This document shows, piece by piece, positions 1-8,331 of a stretch of DNA of 64,000 nucleotides; position 1 is the stretch's first letter, and each line of letters starts with the position of its first letter. Made by a program: the position numbers and the translations under genes. The stretch comes from Streptomyces sp. NRRL S-244 (GTDB taxonomy: Bacteria > Actinomycetota > Actinomycetes > Streptomycetales > Streptomycetaceae). The stretch covers positions 1-64,000 of the forward strand of contig NZ_JOCX01000012.1 of NCBI RefSeq assembly GCF_000717915.1, given 5' to 3'. The notes under the pieces were generated by a model that saw only the letters and a program-made list of their open reading frames with translations, was not told the origin of the DNA and searched no databases.

Positions 1-20
1 GCCCCCGCCCCCGGATTCCG

Positions 21-767
21 TCAGCCGATCCCGGCCCCCTCGGCCCACTGCCGCGCCAGCGACTCGTCCCCGGTCACCCCCGGTCCCATCAGCGGAAGCC
101 GGTTCCACAGCGCCGCGTACAGCCACGACGCCGTCCCGGTCACCTCGCAGTCCGCCGGGTCGCCCGTATCGCCCGAGACCGTACGGGGCGGCTCCGGCGA
201 CAGGTGTACGGTCCACACCGCGCCCGTGTCGGCGGCGCGGATCCGCATCATCCGCGGCTCCTGCGTCCGCATCCGGCTGCGCGGCCGCGCGTGGAAGCCG
301 GTCAGCAGCTCGTCCACCCCGTCCTCGGCGAACTCGGGTGCCACCGGCGCGTAGGCCACGCCGAGCGCCGCCTCCGCGTCCATCCGGTGCACGGCCGTCT
401 CGTGCGCCTGCCGGCGCGCCCAGAAGGCCAGCGGCGACGGCGCGGCCGTCGGAAGGAAGGTCCAGCACTGCACGTCGGCCGGCGCCTCGGTCAGCGTCCG
501 CACCAGGGCCTCGTGCCCCTCCCGGTACCAGGCCAGCAACTCGGCGCCGACCAGCTCCGGGGCGTCCGGGAACGGGCCCGGCTCCACGACCGCGTCCCTG
601 ACGTACCCGGCGGCCCACCGGTGCACCGCGCCCGTGTGCCGCACCAGATCGGCGACCCGCCACCCGGGACAGGTGGGCACGGGGGCCTCCGTACCCGCCC
701 GCTCGGCCGTCTCGGCGAGCAACTCGCCTTCCTGCGCAAGCGTCTCCACATACTCCGAGATCTTCAT
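21..767 (-). CDS. Maleylpyruvate isomerase-family, mycothiol-dependent enzyme
   Basis: The 248-residue protein begins MKISEYVETLAQEGELLAE and has the N-terminal DinB-like four-helix domain (CPGWRVADLVRHTGAVHRWA, about residues 35-55) of the actinobacterial maleylpyruvate isomerase/mycothiol-dependent family. In that family, helix-bundle His and acidic residues bind a metal and mycothiol is the thiol cofactor. A smaller C-terminal alpha/beta domain follows. I chose the ATG at 767 because the conserved domain starts there and upstream residues look non-coding. The substrate cannot be told; most Streptomyces paralogues are uncharacterised thiol transferases or detoxification enzymes. It is divergent from the AlkB-like gene at 816, with only 48 bp between them. 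Confidence 0.85.
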   Translation of the reverse strand: MKISEYVETLAQEGELLAETAERAGTEAPVPTCPGWRVADLVRHTGAVHRWAAGYVRDAVVEPGPFPDAPELVGAELLAWYREGHEALVRTLTEAPADVQCWTFLPTAAPSPLAFWARRQAHETAVHRMDAEAALGVAYAPVAPEFAEDGVDELLTGFHARPRSRMRTQEPRMMRIRAADTGAVWTVHLSPEPPRTVSGDTGDPADCEVTGTASWLYAALWNRLPLMGPGVTGDESLARQWAEGAGIG

Positions 768-815
768 GCGGGCAGTGTCGCACCGGCCGCTGACAATGCC
801 GGTGAGAATGGAGCC

Positions 816-1517
816 ATGGACGGGGAACTCTTCCCGCGCGAGCGGACCGAGATCGCCCCCGGCGCCGTGCACGTGCCCGACTGGCTCGGGCCGGGGCGCC
901 AGCGGGAGCTGCTCGCCGCCTGCCGCGCCTGGGCGCGCCCGCCCGCCGGCCTGCGCACCGTACGGACACCCGGCGGCGGGACGATGACCGCCCGCCAGGT
1001 GTGCCTCGGGCTGCACTGGTATCCGTACGGGTACGCCCGCACCGCCGTGGACGGCGACGGGGCCCCGGTCAAGCCGATGCCCGGCTGGCTCGCGGAGCTG
1101 GGGCGGGAGGCGGTGGCGGCGGCATACGGGAACGACGATGCGGCCGCGGCCGCGCCCGGGACCGGGGCGGCGACTGCGGATCCGTACGCGTACGACATCG
1201 CGCTGATCAACTTCTACGACGGCGACTCCCGCATGGGCATGCACCGGGACGCCGAGGAGAAGTCGGGGGCTCCGGTGGTCTCCCTCAGCCTCGGCGATAC
1301 GTGCGTCTTCCGCTTCGGCAACACCGACTCGCGCGGCCGCCCGTACCAGGACGTCCGGTTGCGCAGCGGCGATCTGTTCGTCTTCGGCGGCCCGGCCCGG
1401 CTGGCCTATCACGGGGTGCCGAAGGTCCTGCCCGGCACCGCCCCGCCCGGGCTCGGGCTGACCGGGCGGCTGAACATCACCCTGCGGGTCGGCGGCCTCG
1501 GGGCGGTCCCCGGCTGA
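816..1517 (+). CDS. AlkB-like alpha-ketoglutarate-dependent dioxygenase
   Basis: This 233-residue protein belongs to the 2OG-Fe(II) oxygenase superfamily, AlkB branch, which oxidatively removes alkyl groups from nucleic-acid bases. The iron ligands are visible as HRD in MGMHRDAEE (HxD) and the distal His in LAYHGVPKV. The 2-oxoglutarate-binding arginines are in GRLNITLRV, near the C-terminus, in the RxNxTxR pattern typical of AlkB. The length fits single-domain bacterial AlkB (about 215 residues). The start at 816 gives a protein beginning MDGELFPRERTEI. It is divergent from the mycothiol-dependent enzyme and followed 45 bp later by a ROK regulator. No adaptive-response ada or alkA gene is adjacent, so regulation is unknown. 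Confidence 0.88.
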   Translation: MDGELFPRERTEIAPGAVHVPDWLGPGRQRELLAACRAWARPPAGLRTVRTPGGGTMTARQVCLGLHWYPYGYARTAVDGDGAPVKPMPGWLAELGREAVAAAYGNDDAAAAAPGTGAATADPYAYDIALINFYDGDSRMGMHRDAEEKSGAPVVSLSLGDTCVFRFGNTDSRGRPYQDVRLRSGDLFVFGGPARLAYHGVPKVLPGTAPPGLGLTGRLNITLRVGGLGAVPG

Positions 1518-1561
1518 TCGGCGGCGCCGCGCACACCGCCGATCATGCGAGGATCGCTCTC

Positions 1562-2875
1562 ATGAACGGCAACGGGGCCCCGCCGCGGGTGGGGGATGTG
1601 ACCGCGGTGTCCGCGCTGTCCGCGGCGTCTTCCGCGTCGGCGGCCGAATCCGCGTCTTCGAGTGCGTCTTCGGCGAGGACCAAGCTGGAGCGGGGCCGCG
1701 GCGCCCTCGGCCCGGCGCTGGAGCTCGTCCACACGGGCCGGGCCCCGACCCGCGCCGTCCTGACCGCCGAGCTCGGTGTCACCCGCGCCACGGCCGGGGC
1801 GGTCGCAGCCGAGCTCGAGGCGCTCGGCCTGATCCGCGTCGACTCCCGCCCGGGCGGCGCGGGAGGCACCCAGGGCCGCCCCTCGCACCGGCTCTCCATC
1901 GACGAGAACGGCCCCGTGGCGCTGGCCGCGCAGGTGCACTCCGACGGGTTCCGGGCCGCGCTGGTCGGCCTCGGCGGCCGGATCGTGGCCACCGCCCCCG
2001 GCAAGGTCACCGTCTCCGCGGATCCGGCCCAGGTGCTCGGCGAGGTCGTCGAGGCGGGCGCGGCGCTGCTCGCCGAGACCGGCCGCCGCTGCATCGGCGC
2101 GGGGCTCGCGGTGCCGTCGGCGGTCGCGGAGCCGGAGGGTACGGCGCTGAACCCGCTGCACCTGGCCTGGCCGGCCGGGGCTCCCGTACGGGCCATCTTC
2201 ACGGAGTGCGTGAAGGCGGCCGGGATCGACGGCCCGGCCCTGACCGGGAACGACGTCAACCTGGCCGCGCTCGCCGAGCACCGGCACGGCGCGGGCCGCA
2301 GCGCCCAGCACCTGCTGTGCGTGGCCACCGGCCACCGCGGGGTGGGCGGCGCGCTCGTACTGGACGGCCGTCTGCACAGCGGGAGTTCGGGGCTGGCCCT
2401 GGAGGTCGGCCACCTCACGGTGAACCCGGAGGGCCGGCCCTGTCACTGCGGCGGCCGCGGCTGCCTGGACGTGGAGGCCGATCCGCTGGCCTTCCTGACC
2501 GCGGCGGGCCGCACACCGGGCCCGGAGGTGTCGCTGCTCCAGCAGGCCCGCGACCTGTTGCGCGAGGAGTACGCGGAGCCGGCGGTACGGGCGGCCGCCG
2601 AGGAGCTCATCGACCGGCTGGGCCTGGGCCTCGCGGGGCTGGTCAACATCCTGAACCCGGACCGGATCATCCTGGGCGGGCTGCACCGGGAGCTCCTGAA
2701 CGCGGACCCGGAGCGGCTTCGCGCGGTGGTCGCGGACCGCAGCCTGTGGGGCCGCAGCGGGGGAGTCCCGATCCTGCCCTGCACCCTGGACCACAACAGC
2801 CTGGTGGGCGCCGCCGAGCTGGCCTGGCAGCCGGTCCTGGACGACCCGCTGGGCACGCTGGGGGCGGCGGCTTAG
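1562..2875 (+). CDS. ROK family transcriptional regulator
   Basis: The 437-residue protein is a NagC/XylR-type ROK repressor. After a Ser/Ala-rich low-complexity leader (residues about 13-40) comes a winged HTH (TRAVLTAELGVTRATAGAVAAELEALGLI), then the actin-like sugar-kinase fold. The ROK zinc motif CHCGGRGCLD is intact and preceded by EVGHLTVNPEGRP, the usual sugar-binding ExGH element. ROK regulators normally respond to a sugar or sugar phosphate. No sugar transporter or catabolic gene is adjacent, so the effector cannot be inferred from context. The N-terminal low-complexity extension is unusual, and the true start could lie further downstream. Confidence 0.9.
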   Translation: MNGNGAPPRVGDVTAVSALSAASSASAAESASSSASSARTKLERGRGALGPALELVHTGRAPTRAVLTAELGVTRATAGAVAAELEALGLIRVDSRPGGAGGTQGRPSHRLSIDENGPVALAAQVHSDGFRAALVGLGGRIVATAPGKVTVSADPAQVLGEVVEAGAALLAETGRRCIGAGLAVPSAVAEPEGTALNPLHLAWPAGAPVRAIFTECVKAAGIDGPALTGNDVNLAALAEHRHGAGRSAQHLLCVATGHRGVGGALVLDGRLHSGSSGLALEVGHLTVNPEGRPCHCGGRGCLDVEADPLAFLTAAGRTPGPEVSLLQQARDLLREEYAEPAVRAAAEELIDRLGLGLAGLVNILNPDRIILGGLHRELLNADPERLRAVVADRSLWGRSGGVPILPCTLDHNSLVGAAELAWQPVLDDPLGTLGAAA

Positions 2876-2900
2876 GCCGTTCCGGCCCCTCCCGGCCGTG

Positions 2901-2954
2901 CTCGGCGTCGGGTGAGGGCTCGGCGCCGGGTGGGGGCTCGGCGTCGGGTGAGGG
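2901..2954. repeat. Three tandem copies of an 18-bp repeat
   Basis: Copies start at 2901, 2919 and 2937; the first and third are identical and the second differs at two positions. The repeat lies just after the ROK stop codon and before the end of the convergent ATP-binding protein gene, in the 187-bp spacer 2876-3062. The period is a multiple of three, so it stays open in several frames, but I see no start or ribosome-binding site to support a gene there. Confidence 0.8.
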
Positions 2955-3062
2955 CTCGGGCCCCGGCTCGGTGCCGTCCCGGCCGCAGCCCGCCGGCGCC
3001 CTGGCGGCGCCGGTGCCGCCAGGGCTGCCGGGCGTGGTGCGCGGGGTGCGGCGGCGGAACTC

Positions 3063-3587
3063 CTACCCGGGCCTGGCGCCGACCGAGGCCGCCACCGGCA
3101 CGGCTGCCGGGAGGGCGCTCGGGTCCACCGCGACCACCACCGCCGGCGCGGGCTCCCGTACGGGCTTGGAACCGGTGCCGACCGGGGCGGCGCGGAGCGA
3201 GAACCACACCACCTTCCCGGGGCCGTCGGCCTGGTTCCGCGCCCCCCAGGCCTCGCTGACCGCCGCGACCAGCGCGAGCCCGCGCCCGCAGGTCTCCAGC
3301 GCGTCCGCGGCCGCCTCCCGCAGGACGGGAAGCCGCGGATCGCTGTCGTACACCGAGACCGTGAGCCGCCCCAGCCGCAGCTCGATCTCGACGGTGCACG
3401 TCTTGTCCGGCTGCGCGTGGCGGTGGACGTTGCTGAGCAGCTCCGTCACGCCGAGCGCAGCCCGGTCTATGAGCGGATCGAGCTGCCAGTGGCGCAATTG
3501 CGCTGAAACGATCCTTCGGATCTGTCCGATCCGGGACGGCAAGGCCTGCAGTTCGACGACGCAGTGCCTGCGTGAATGACTGATCAC
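3063..3587 (-). CDS. ATP-binding protein, RsbW/SpoIIAB-like HATPase domain
   Basis: The 174-residue protein has one GHKL ATPase domain of the anti-sigma type. The N box is DRAALGVTELLSNVHRHA (about residues 39-56), the G1 box is in VSVYDSDPRLP, and the G2-like glycine motif is CGRGLALVAAVSEAWGA. These small proteins usually act as Ser/Thr kinases of anti-anti-sigma factors, or as stand-alone regulators. About 45 C-terminal residues (Val/Pro/Ala-rich) follow the domain. The divergent gene is a Cds1-like PLP enzyme. No STAS-domain partner is near, so the target is unknown. Confidence 0.88.
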   Translation of the reverse strand: MISHSRRHCVVELQALPSRIGQIRRIVSAQLRHWQLDPLIDRAALGVTELLSNVHRHAQPDKTCTVEIELRLGRLTVSVYDSDPRLPVLREAAADALETCGRGLALVAAVSEAWGARNQADGPGKVVWFSLRAAPVGTGSKPVREPAPAVVVAVDPSALPAAVPVAASVGARPG

Positions 3588-3615
3588 GGCTGCGACTCCC
3601 CGACATGAGTGTTAC

Positions 3616-3628
3616 GGGTGCTGCACCC
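3616..3628. promoter_or_regulatory. Short inverted repeat GGGTG-CTG-CACCC upstream of the ATPase gene
   Basis: A 5-bp dyad with a 3-bp centre lies 28 bp upstream of the start codon of the RsbW-like gene (start 3587) in the 198-bp divergent spacer. Position and symmetry suit an operator, but the arms are short and no known regulator motif is recognised. Confidence 0.3.
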
Positions 3629-3681
3629 TCAGTAATGCTCCACCAGAGTCACCCACGGTGCCCGTGTATGCAACCGAACGC

Positions 3682-3695
3682 GATCGAAAGCGATC
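3682..3695. promoter_or_regulatory. Inverted repeat GATCG-AAAG-CGATC upstream of the Cds1-like gene
   Basis: A 5-bp dyad with 4-bp spacing lies 90 bp upstream of the start at 3786, in the same divergent spacer. Possible operator; evidence is symmetry and position only. Confidence 0.3.
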
Positions 3696-3785
3696 CGCAT
3701 AGATACTCAAAGTGACTGTTTGTGCAGGTGGGGGAGGTACATTGCGAAAGCAGGGGGCGAAAAAACGCACGAAGGAGCAAGGCGC

Positions 3786-4922
3786 ATGAGCACCACCCGT
3801 ACCTCCGGTACGACGGCTACGACAATCGACGTCGACCGAAGCGACGCGGACTACCGCGCCTGGCTGAAGGAGGCCGTCCGCAAGGTCCAGGCCGACGCCA
3901 ACCGCTCCGCCGACACCCACCTGCTGCGCTTCCCGCTCCCCGAGGAATGGGGCATCGACCTCTACCTCAAGGACGAGTCCACGCACCCGACCGGCTCCCT
4001 CAAGCACCGTCTCGCGCGCTCGCTGTTCCTCTACGCGCTGTGCAACGGCTGGATCCGCCCCGGACGCCCGGTCATCGAGGCCTCGTCCGGCTCGACCGCC
4101 GTCTCCGAGGCGTACTTCGCGAAGCTGATCGGCGTTCCGTTCATCGCCGTCATGCCGCGTACGACCAGCCCGGAGAAGTGCCGGCTCATCGAATTCCACG
4201 GCGGCGAATGCCACTTCGTGGACGACTCGATGAAGATGTACGAGGAGTCCGCGGAGCTCGCCGCCCGCACGGGCGGGCACTACATGGACCAGTTCACGTA
4301 CGCCGAGCGGGCGACCGACTGGCGCGGCAACAACAACATCGCGGAATCGATGTACCAGCAGCTGCGGTTGGAGCGTTACCCCGAGCCGGCGTGGATCGTG
4401 GCCACGGCGGGTACGGGCGGTACGTCCGCGACCATCGCCCGCTACGTGCACTACATGCAGCACGACACCCGGGTGTGCGTCCCGGACCCGGAGAACTCCT
4501 GCTTCTTCGACGGCTGGACCAACAACGACCCGCACGCGAGCAGCGATTGCGGATCGCGCATCGAGGGCATCGGGCGGCCGCGGATGGAGCCGAGCTTCGT
4601 GCCCGGAGCCATCGACCGCATGATGAAGGTCCCCGACGCGGCGAGCGTCGCCGCCTGCCGCGCCCTCGAACAGGCCATCGGCCGCAAGGCGGGCGGCTCG
4701 ACGGGGACGGGTGTGTGGAGCGCGCTGAAGATCATCTCGGAGATGGTCGCCGAGGGCCGCAAGGGCAGCGTGGTCACCCTGCTGTGCGACCCGGGCGACC
4801 GCTACCTGGACAAGTACTACTCGGACGAGTGGCTGGCCACCCAGGGCCTGGACATCGCCCCGTACACGCAGACCCTCGAAACCCTGCTGGCGACCGGCGT
4901 CTGGCGCGAGCCGGCGGCTTGA
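3786..4922 (+). CDS. PLP-dependent cysteine synthase-family enzyme, Cds1-like cysteine desulfhydrase
   Basis: The 378-residue protein is a fold-type II PLP enzyme. The Schiff-base lysine is K73 in [10 protein letters not shown], the substrate-binding loop is [12 protein letters not shown], and the phosphate-binding glycine loop is [11 protein letters not shown]. The overall sequence resembles mycobacterial Cds1, which breaks L-cysteine into pyruvate, H2S and ammonia, more than biosynthetic CysK or CysM; the insert around [10 protein letters not shown] fits that group. The start at 3786 follows a good ribosome-binding site (AAGGAGC, 3770-3776). It is divergent from the RsbW-like gene. A cysteine-catabolic role is inferred from family resemblance; a synthase-type reaction cannot be excluded. 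Confidence 0.85.
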   Translation: MSTTRTSGTTATTIDVDRSDADYRAWLKEAVRKVQADANRSADTHLLRFPLPEEWGIDLYLKDESTHPTGSLKHRLARSLFLYALCNGWIRPGRPVIEASSGSTAVSEAYFAKLIGVPFIAVMPRTTSPEKCRLIEFHGGECHFVDDSMKMYEESAELAARTGGHYMDQFTYAERATDWRGNNNIAESMYQQLRLERYPEPAWIVATAGTGGTSATIARYVHYMQHDTRVCVPDPENSCFFDGWTNNDPHASSDCGSRIEGIGRPRMEPSFVPGAIDRMMKVPDAASVAACRALEQAIGRKAGGSTGTGVWSALKIISEMVAEGRKGSVVTLLCDPGDRYLDKYYSDEWLATQGLDIAPYTQTLETLLATGVWREPAA

Positions 4923-4952
4923 CCGGACGGGCGCCGCCCACGACGGGCCCCG

Positions 4953-5450
4953 TCACTGACCGGCGGCCGGGCGGCGGGACGTCAGGCGGGCGTCCAGTGC
5001 CCGGACCGCCGACCGGAACGACCGCCCCAGGAGCGGACGGGCCGCGATGAGGGCGAGCCGGAGCGGTGCCGGGCCGTCCACCGCGAAGGTCCAGCGGACG
5101 AGGGTGCCGGAGCAGGGGTCGGCGGGGGCGAGCCGCCACTCCTCCAACAGGGCGCGGATCCCGGGGGCGTTGGTCTCGTCGACCCGGTACGCGTAGCGCC
5201 GCTCCGGGTCCGCCGCCATGATCGTCTCCTCGAAGCGGGTCCCGCCGACCAGCCGGACCTCCCGGCCCGCGCCGCCGTGCGTCGGCCGGGCCAGGGTCAC
5301 CGCCCGGAACCACCGCGGCCACCCCTCGACGTCCTCGGCCAGGGCTCGGTACACGGCCTCGGGCCCCGCCGTCGTCCGCGCGGTGAAGTGCAGGCGGGTC
5401 GGGGCGTCCTCGATGAAGTCCAGCCCCACCGGGCGGAGTCGGCGAGCCAT
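4953..5450 (-). CDS. SRPBCC family protein
   Basis: The 165-residue protein has the START/Bet v1-like fold of polyketide cyclase/dehydrase-type proteins. It begins with an IEDAPTRLHFTARTTAGPEAVYRALAEDV-type segment (given here in part), followed by WPRWFRAVTLARP and a long C-terminal helix. These proteins hold a hydrophobic ligand in a helix-grip cavity. No catalytic residues can be assigned. The ATG at 5450 was chosen over longer options because AGGAGGG lies just upstream and the preceding sequence is a tandem repeat. It is convergent with the Cds1-like gene, 30 bp apart. Confidence 0.82.
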   Translation of the reverse strand: MARRLRPVGLDFIEDAPTRLHFTARTTAGPEAVYRALAEDVEGWPRWFRAVTLARPTHGGAGREVRLVGGTRFEETIMAADPERRYAYRVDETNAPGIRALLEEWRLAPADPCSGTLVRWTFAVDGPAPLRLALIAARPLLGRSFRSAVRALDARLTSRRPAAGQ

Positions 5451-5521
5451 GGCGGTCCCTCCTGGGGGTGCGCAGCGGAACGTGCGTCCGCGTACCTTAA
5501 CTGTCGGATCGTCAGATGTCC

Positions 5522-5639
5522 GCCGCCGAGCAGCCGCCGGGCCGCCGCCGGGCCGCCACCAAGCGCCGCCGAGCAGCCGCCGGGCCGCCGCCGGGCCGCC
5601 ACCAAGCGCCGCCGAGCAGCCGCCGGGCCGCCACCAGGC
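5522..5639. repeat. 43-bp GC-rich tandem repeat, about 2.7 copies
   Basis: Units begin at 5522, 5565 and 5608. The first two are identical over 43 bp and the third lacks an internal 9-12 bp. The repeat occupies much of the 325-bp spacer between the SRPBCC gene and the membrane hydrolase gene (5451-5775). It is built from GCCGCC/GGGCCGCC words that could fold strongly as RNA. The rest of the spacer shows no gene; the ribosome-binding site for the gene at 5776 is at 5766-5770. Confidence 0.85.
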
Positions 5640-5775
5640 GCCGCCGGGCCGCCGCCACGCAGGCCCGCCCACGAGGTTCCCGAGCCCCGAAGGTCACCCG
5701 GACACCCCCTAGGCAGGCGCTTCGGGGCGCGGGATGCTGGGGTGCGCTGATCCCGCCCCGCGAGCGGAGGCCGAC

Positions 5776-8331
5776 GTGCCGGACAACCCCCAGCCCCCGC
5801 AGCCCCTGCATCCCCTGGCCCTCGAACTCCTCACACCCCCGCGCCCCCTGGCCCTCGAACTCCGCGTGCACGGAGTCCACGGCGCACCCCCCGACGAGCT
5901 GCTGGGTGATCCGCGCACCGTCCGGATCACCGGGGACTCCACCGCCGCCGTGTTCCGGCGCGCCGCGGACGCCGACGCCGAGGCCCACCCCGAGTGGTAC
6001 GCCGGCCGCCCCGTGGTCGAGGCCTACTGCTGGTCCCGGCTCACCTCCGGCAACGGCTCCCGCGCCCTGTGGCTGCTGCTCCTGCCCTTCATGGTGGTCA
6101 ACCTCGCGCACTGGGCCCGGCCGGCCGCGCCCGCCACCGGTCCGGCGCCGTGCGCGACGCGCACGTACGGGGTCCTCGTACGCGTCCTCGCGCTCAGCCT
6201 CACCCTGCTGCTGATCGCGGCCGCCTGCGAGGTCGCGCTCGACCTCCTGGCCTGGCAGTGCGCGGGGTCCGGCGCCTGCACCGGCTCCCGGTCCTGGCTC
6301 GGGTTCCTGGAGCCGGGCGGCTGGTGGGGCCAGCCGGGGCGGCGGCTCGCGCTCGGCGCGCTGGTCCCGGCCGCGCTGACGGGGCTGCTGTGGTACCTGT
6401 CGAACCGTACGTGGAGCGCGTACGAGTCCCAGCCCCCGCCGGCGGACACCGCCGTCCCCGCCGCCGTCCCGGACGGTACGCCCGCGCTCGGCCGGCCCGG
6501 ATTCTGGTACGGGCGGCGCATCGTGGCCCGGCTGCGCGCCGCGCACACCGCCGCCGGGCTGCTGATCGTCGCGGCCGCCGTCGCCGCGCCCACCGCCCGC
6601 TACGACCGCCGCGCCGACGGCGGCCCCGTACTCGAAGCACTCGGCTGGGCGGTGGAGGCGGCGCTCGCCGCCGGGGCCGTCGCCGTCGCCTGGGTCGTCT
6701 GCCGGCGCGGCCGCACCGAGGACCGCGCCGACCACCGCCTCGACCGGGCCGCCATCACCCTGCTGCCCGGCTCCGCCCTCGCGCTGCTCGCCGCCGTACT
6801 GCTCTACGCCGGCTGGTCACGCCCCGGGTGGACCTCCACCGGGCGGCTCCCCGGCGATTTCGCCTTCGGCGTGCTCATGCTCGGCCAGGGGTGCTGCGTG
6901 CTGCTGCTCGCCGCCGTCGCCGTCCGCCTGTACCGGCTCGCCCCCGACCCGGCGACCGCCCTGTACGGGCTCGGCGGGCCCGCCATCGCCATGCTCGGCT
7001 GCGCCCTCGGCGGGGTGATGTCCGGCGGGGTCGCCCAGCGGGTCGCCGACTGGCTGGACGGCGGGGCCTCCCCCTCGTCGGCCGGGGCACCGCTGCCCGC
7101 GCCGCCCGTGCTGCTGTCCTGGCAGGCGGCCGTACTGCCTCCGCTGCTCCTCGTACTGGCGCTGCTCGCCGCCTGGTTCGCCGTACGCGGGGTCCTCGCG
7201 CGGCGCCGGCTCGCCGCCGGGGTGGCCGCCGAGTACCCCGGGGAGCCGCCCGACGAGAACCGCAGCCGCCGGATCGCCGGTGTCCGGGCCGCCGCCGCGC
7301 TCACCGACTCCGCGCCCTGGTTCGTGGCCGCCGTCTCCGGGATCACCCTGCTGCTCGGCGCGGGCGCCCTCGCCGGGGCCTGGCTCAGCGGGGAGGTGCC
7401 GGGTGAGGCGGTCCGCGGCGCCCACCCGCTGCTGGAGACCGCCGCCCGCGCGGCGCAGGACGCCGGGTCCTGGCTGATAGGCCTCGGCATCGCCGCGTTC
7501 GTCGCCTGGGGCCGCCGCGCCTACCGGGACCCCGCCGCCCGCCGCACCATAGGCGTGCTGTGGGACGTCGGCACCTTCTGGCCGCGCGCCGCCCATCCGT
7601 TCGCGCCGCCCTGCTACGCCGAGCGGGCCGTCCCCGACCTGACCTGGCGGATGACCGGCTGGACCGGCCGCACCGGCGGCCGCCTGGTCATCTCCGGCCA
7701 CTCGCAGGGCAGCGTCCTCGCGGCCGCCGCCGTCTGGCAGCTACCGCCGCAGGTCCGCCGCCGGGTCGCCCTGCTCACGTACGGCTCCCCGCTCCGGCGG
7801 CTCTACGGGCGCTGGTTCCCGGCGTACTTCGGCCCGGGCCCGCTCGCCGCGCTGCACGCCGACATCGACTGCTGGCGCAACCTCTGGCGCGCCACGGACC
7901 CCATCGGCGGCCCGGTCCTCCCACCGGCCGACGCCACCCTGCCGGGCCCGGCCGCCTCGACCGCCGCCCCCGCCGATACCGTCGACCGGGGGCCGCTGGC
8001 CGATCCGCTCGCCTACGGGCGCAGCGCCCGCTACCCGCTGCCCGCGCCGATCCTCGGCCACTTCGACTACCAGGCCGACCCGGCCTTCGCCACCGAGCGC
8101 GATGCCCTCCTGGCGCGGCTGGCCGGACCGGCCCGCCGTGCCCGGTCCCGGCCGATCGGGCACGGCCACACGCCGGCCCCACATTCCGCAGCGGCCGTAC
8201 CGGCCCCGCCCGTCACACCGGCTCCGGCCACCCCGGCCGTACCCGGCCCCAGGGTCAGCAAGGCGTCGGCAGCGCAGGAAGGTTCGGAAGCGCCGGAAGC
8301 GCCGGGAGATCCTCCGGGAACAGGAGGGTGA
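5776..8331 (+). CDS. Large integral membrane protein with a lipase-like GHSQG motif
   Basis: The 851-residue protein starts at GTG 5776, chosen because GGAGG sits 5 bp upstream. A soluble N-terminal part ([17 protein letters not shown]) precedes a central region with many hydrophobic segments (about residues 95-600, for example [17 protein letters not shown] and [19 protein letters not shown]). The C-terminal cytosolic-looking domain contains [17 protein letters not shown] (GHSQG about residues 641-645), followed by [14 protein letters not shown], the pattern of an alpha/beta-hydrolase nucleophile elbow as in class 3 lipases. Substrate unknown; comparable proteins are conserved but uncharacterised in Streptomyces. 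The 3' end overlaps the convergent beta-helix/AAA gene by 77 bp. Confidence 0.8.
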   Translation: MPDNPQPPQPLHPLALELLTPPRPLALELRVHGVHGAPPDELLGDPRTVRITGDSTAAVFRRAADADAEAHPEWYAGRPVVEAYCWSRLTSGNGSRALWLLLLPFMVVNLAHWARPAAPATGPAPCATRTYGVLVRVLALSLTLLLIAAACEVALDLLAWQCAGSGACTGSRSWLGFLEPGGWWGQPGRRLALGALVPAALTGLLWYLSNRTWSAYESQPPPADTAVPAAVPDGTPALGRPGFWYGRRIVARLRAAHTAAGLLIVAAAVAAPTARYDRRADGGPVLEALGWAVEAALAAGAVAVAWVVCRRGRTEDRADHRLDRAAITLLPGSALALLAAVLLYAGWSRPGWTSTGRLPGDFAFGVLMLGQGCCVLLLAAVAVRLYRLAPDPATALYGLGGPAIAMLGCALGGVMSGGVAQRVADWLDGGASPSSAGAPLPAPPVLLSWQAAVLPPLLLVLALLAAWFAVRGVLARRRLAAGVAAEYPGEPPDENRSRRIAGVRAAAALTDSAPWFVAAVSGITLLLGAGALAGAWLSGEVPGEAVRGAHPLLETAARAAQDAGSWLIGLGIAAFVAWGRRAYRDPAARRTIGVLWDVGTFWPRAAHPFAPPCYAERAVPDLTWRMTGWTGRTGGRLVISGHSQGSVLAAAAVWQLPPQVRRRVALLTYGSPLRRLYGRWFPAYFGPGPLAALHADIDCWRNLWRATDPIGGPVLPPADATLPGPAASTAAPADTVDRGPLADPLAYGRSARYPLPAPILGHFDYQADPAFATERDALLARLAGPARRARSRPIGHGHTPAPHSAAAVPAPPVTPAPATPAVPGPRVSKASAAQEGSEAPEAPGDPPGTGG

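Noticed and set aside
2901..2954. 18-bp repeats as an extension of the ROK protein
   Set aside because: The ROK frame stops at 2875 after the family's usual C-terminus, and the repeat is in another frame.
4942..4954. Palindrome GACGGGCCCCGTC between convergent genes as a terminator
   Set aside because: The centre is too short for a stable loop and it runs into the SRPBCC stop codon.
5522..5639. CRISPR-like array
   Set aside because: Repeats are directly adjacent with no unique spacers, and no cas gene is present.
5512..6735. Long minus-strand frame across the tandem repeat and the membrane hydrolase gene
   Set aside because: Low-complexity composition, no ribosome-binding site; the plus-strand gene at 5776 has a good start and membrane helices.
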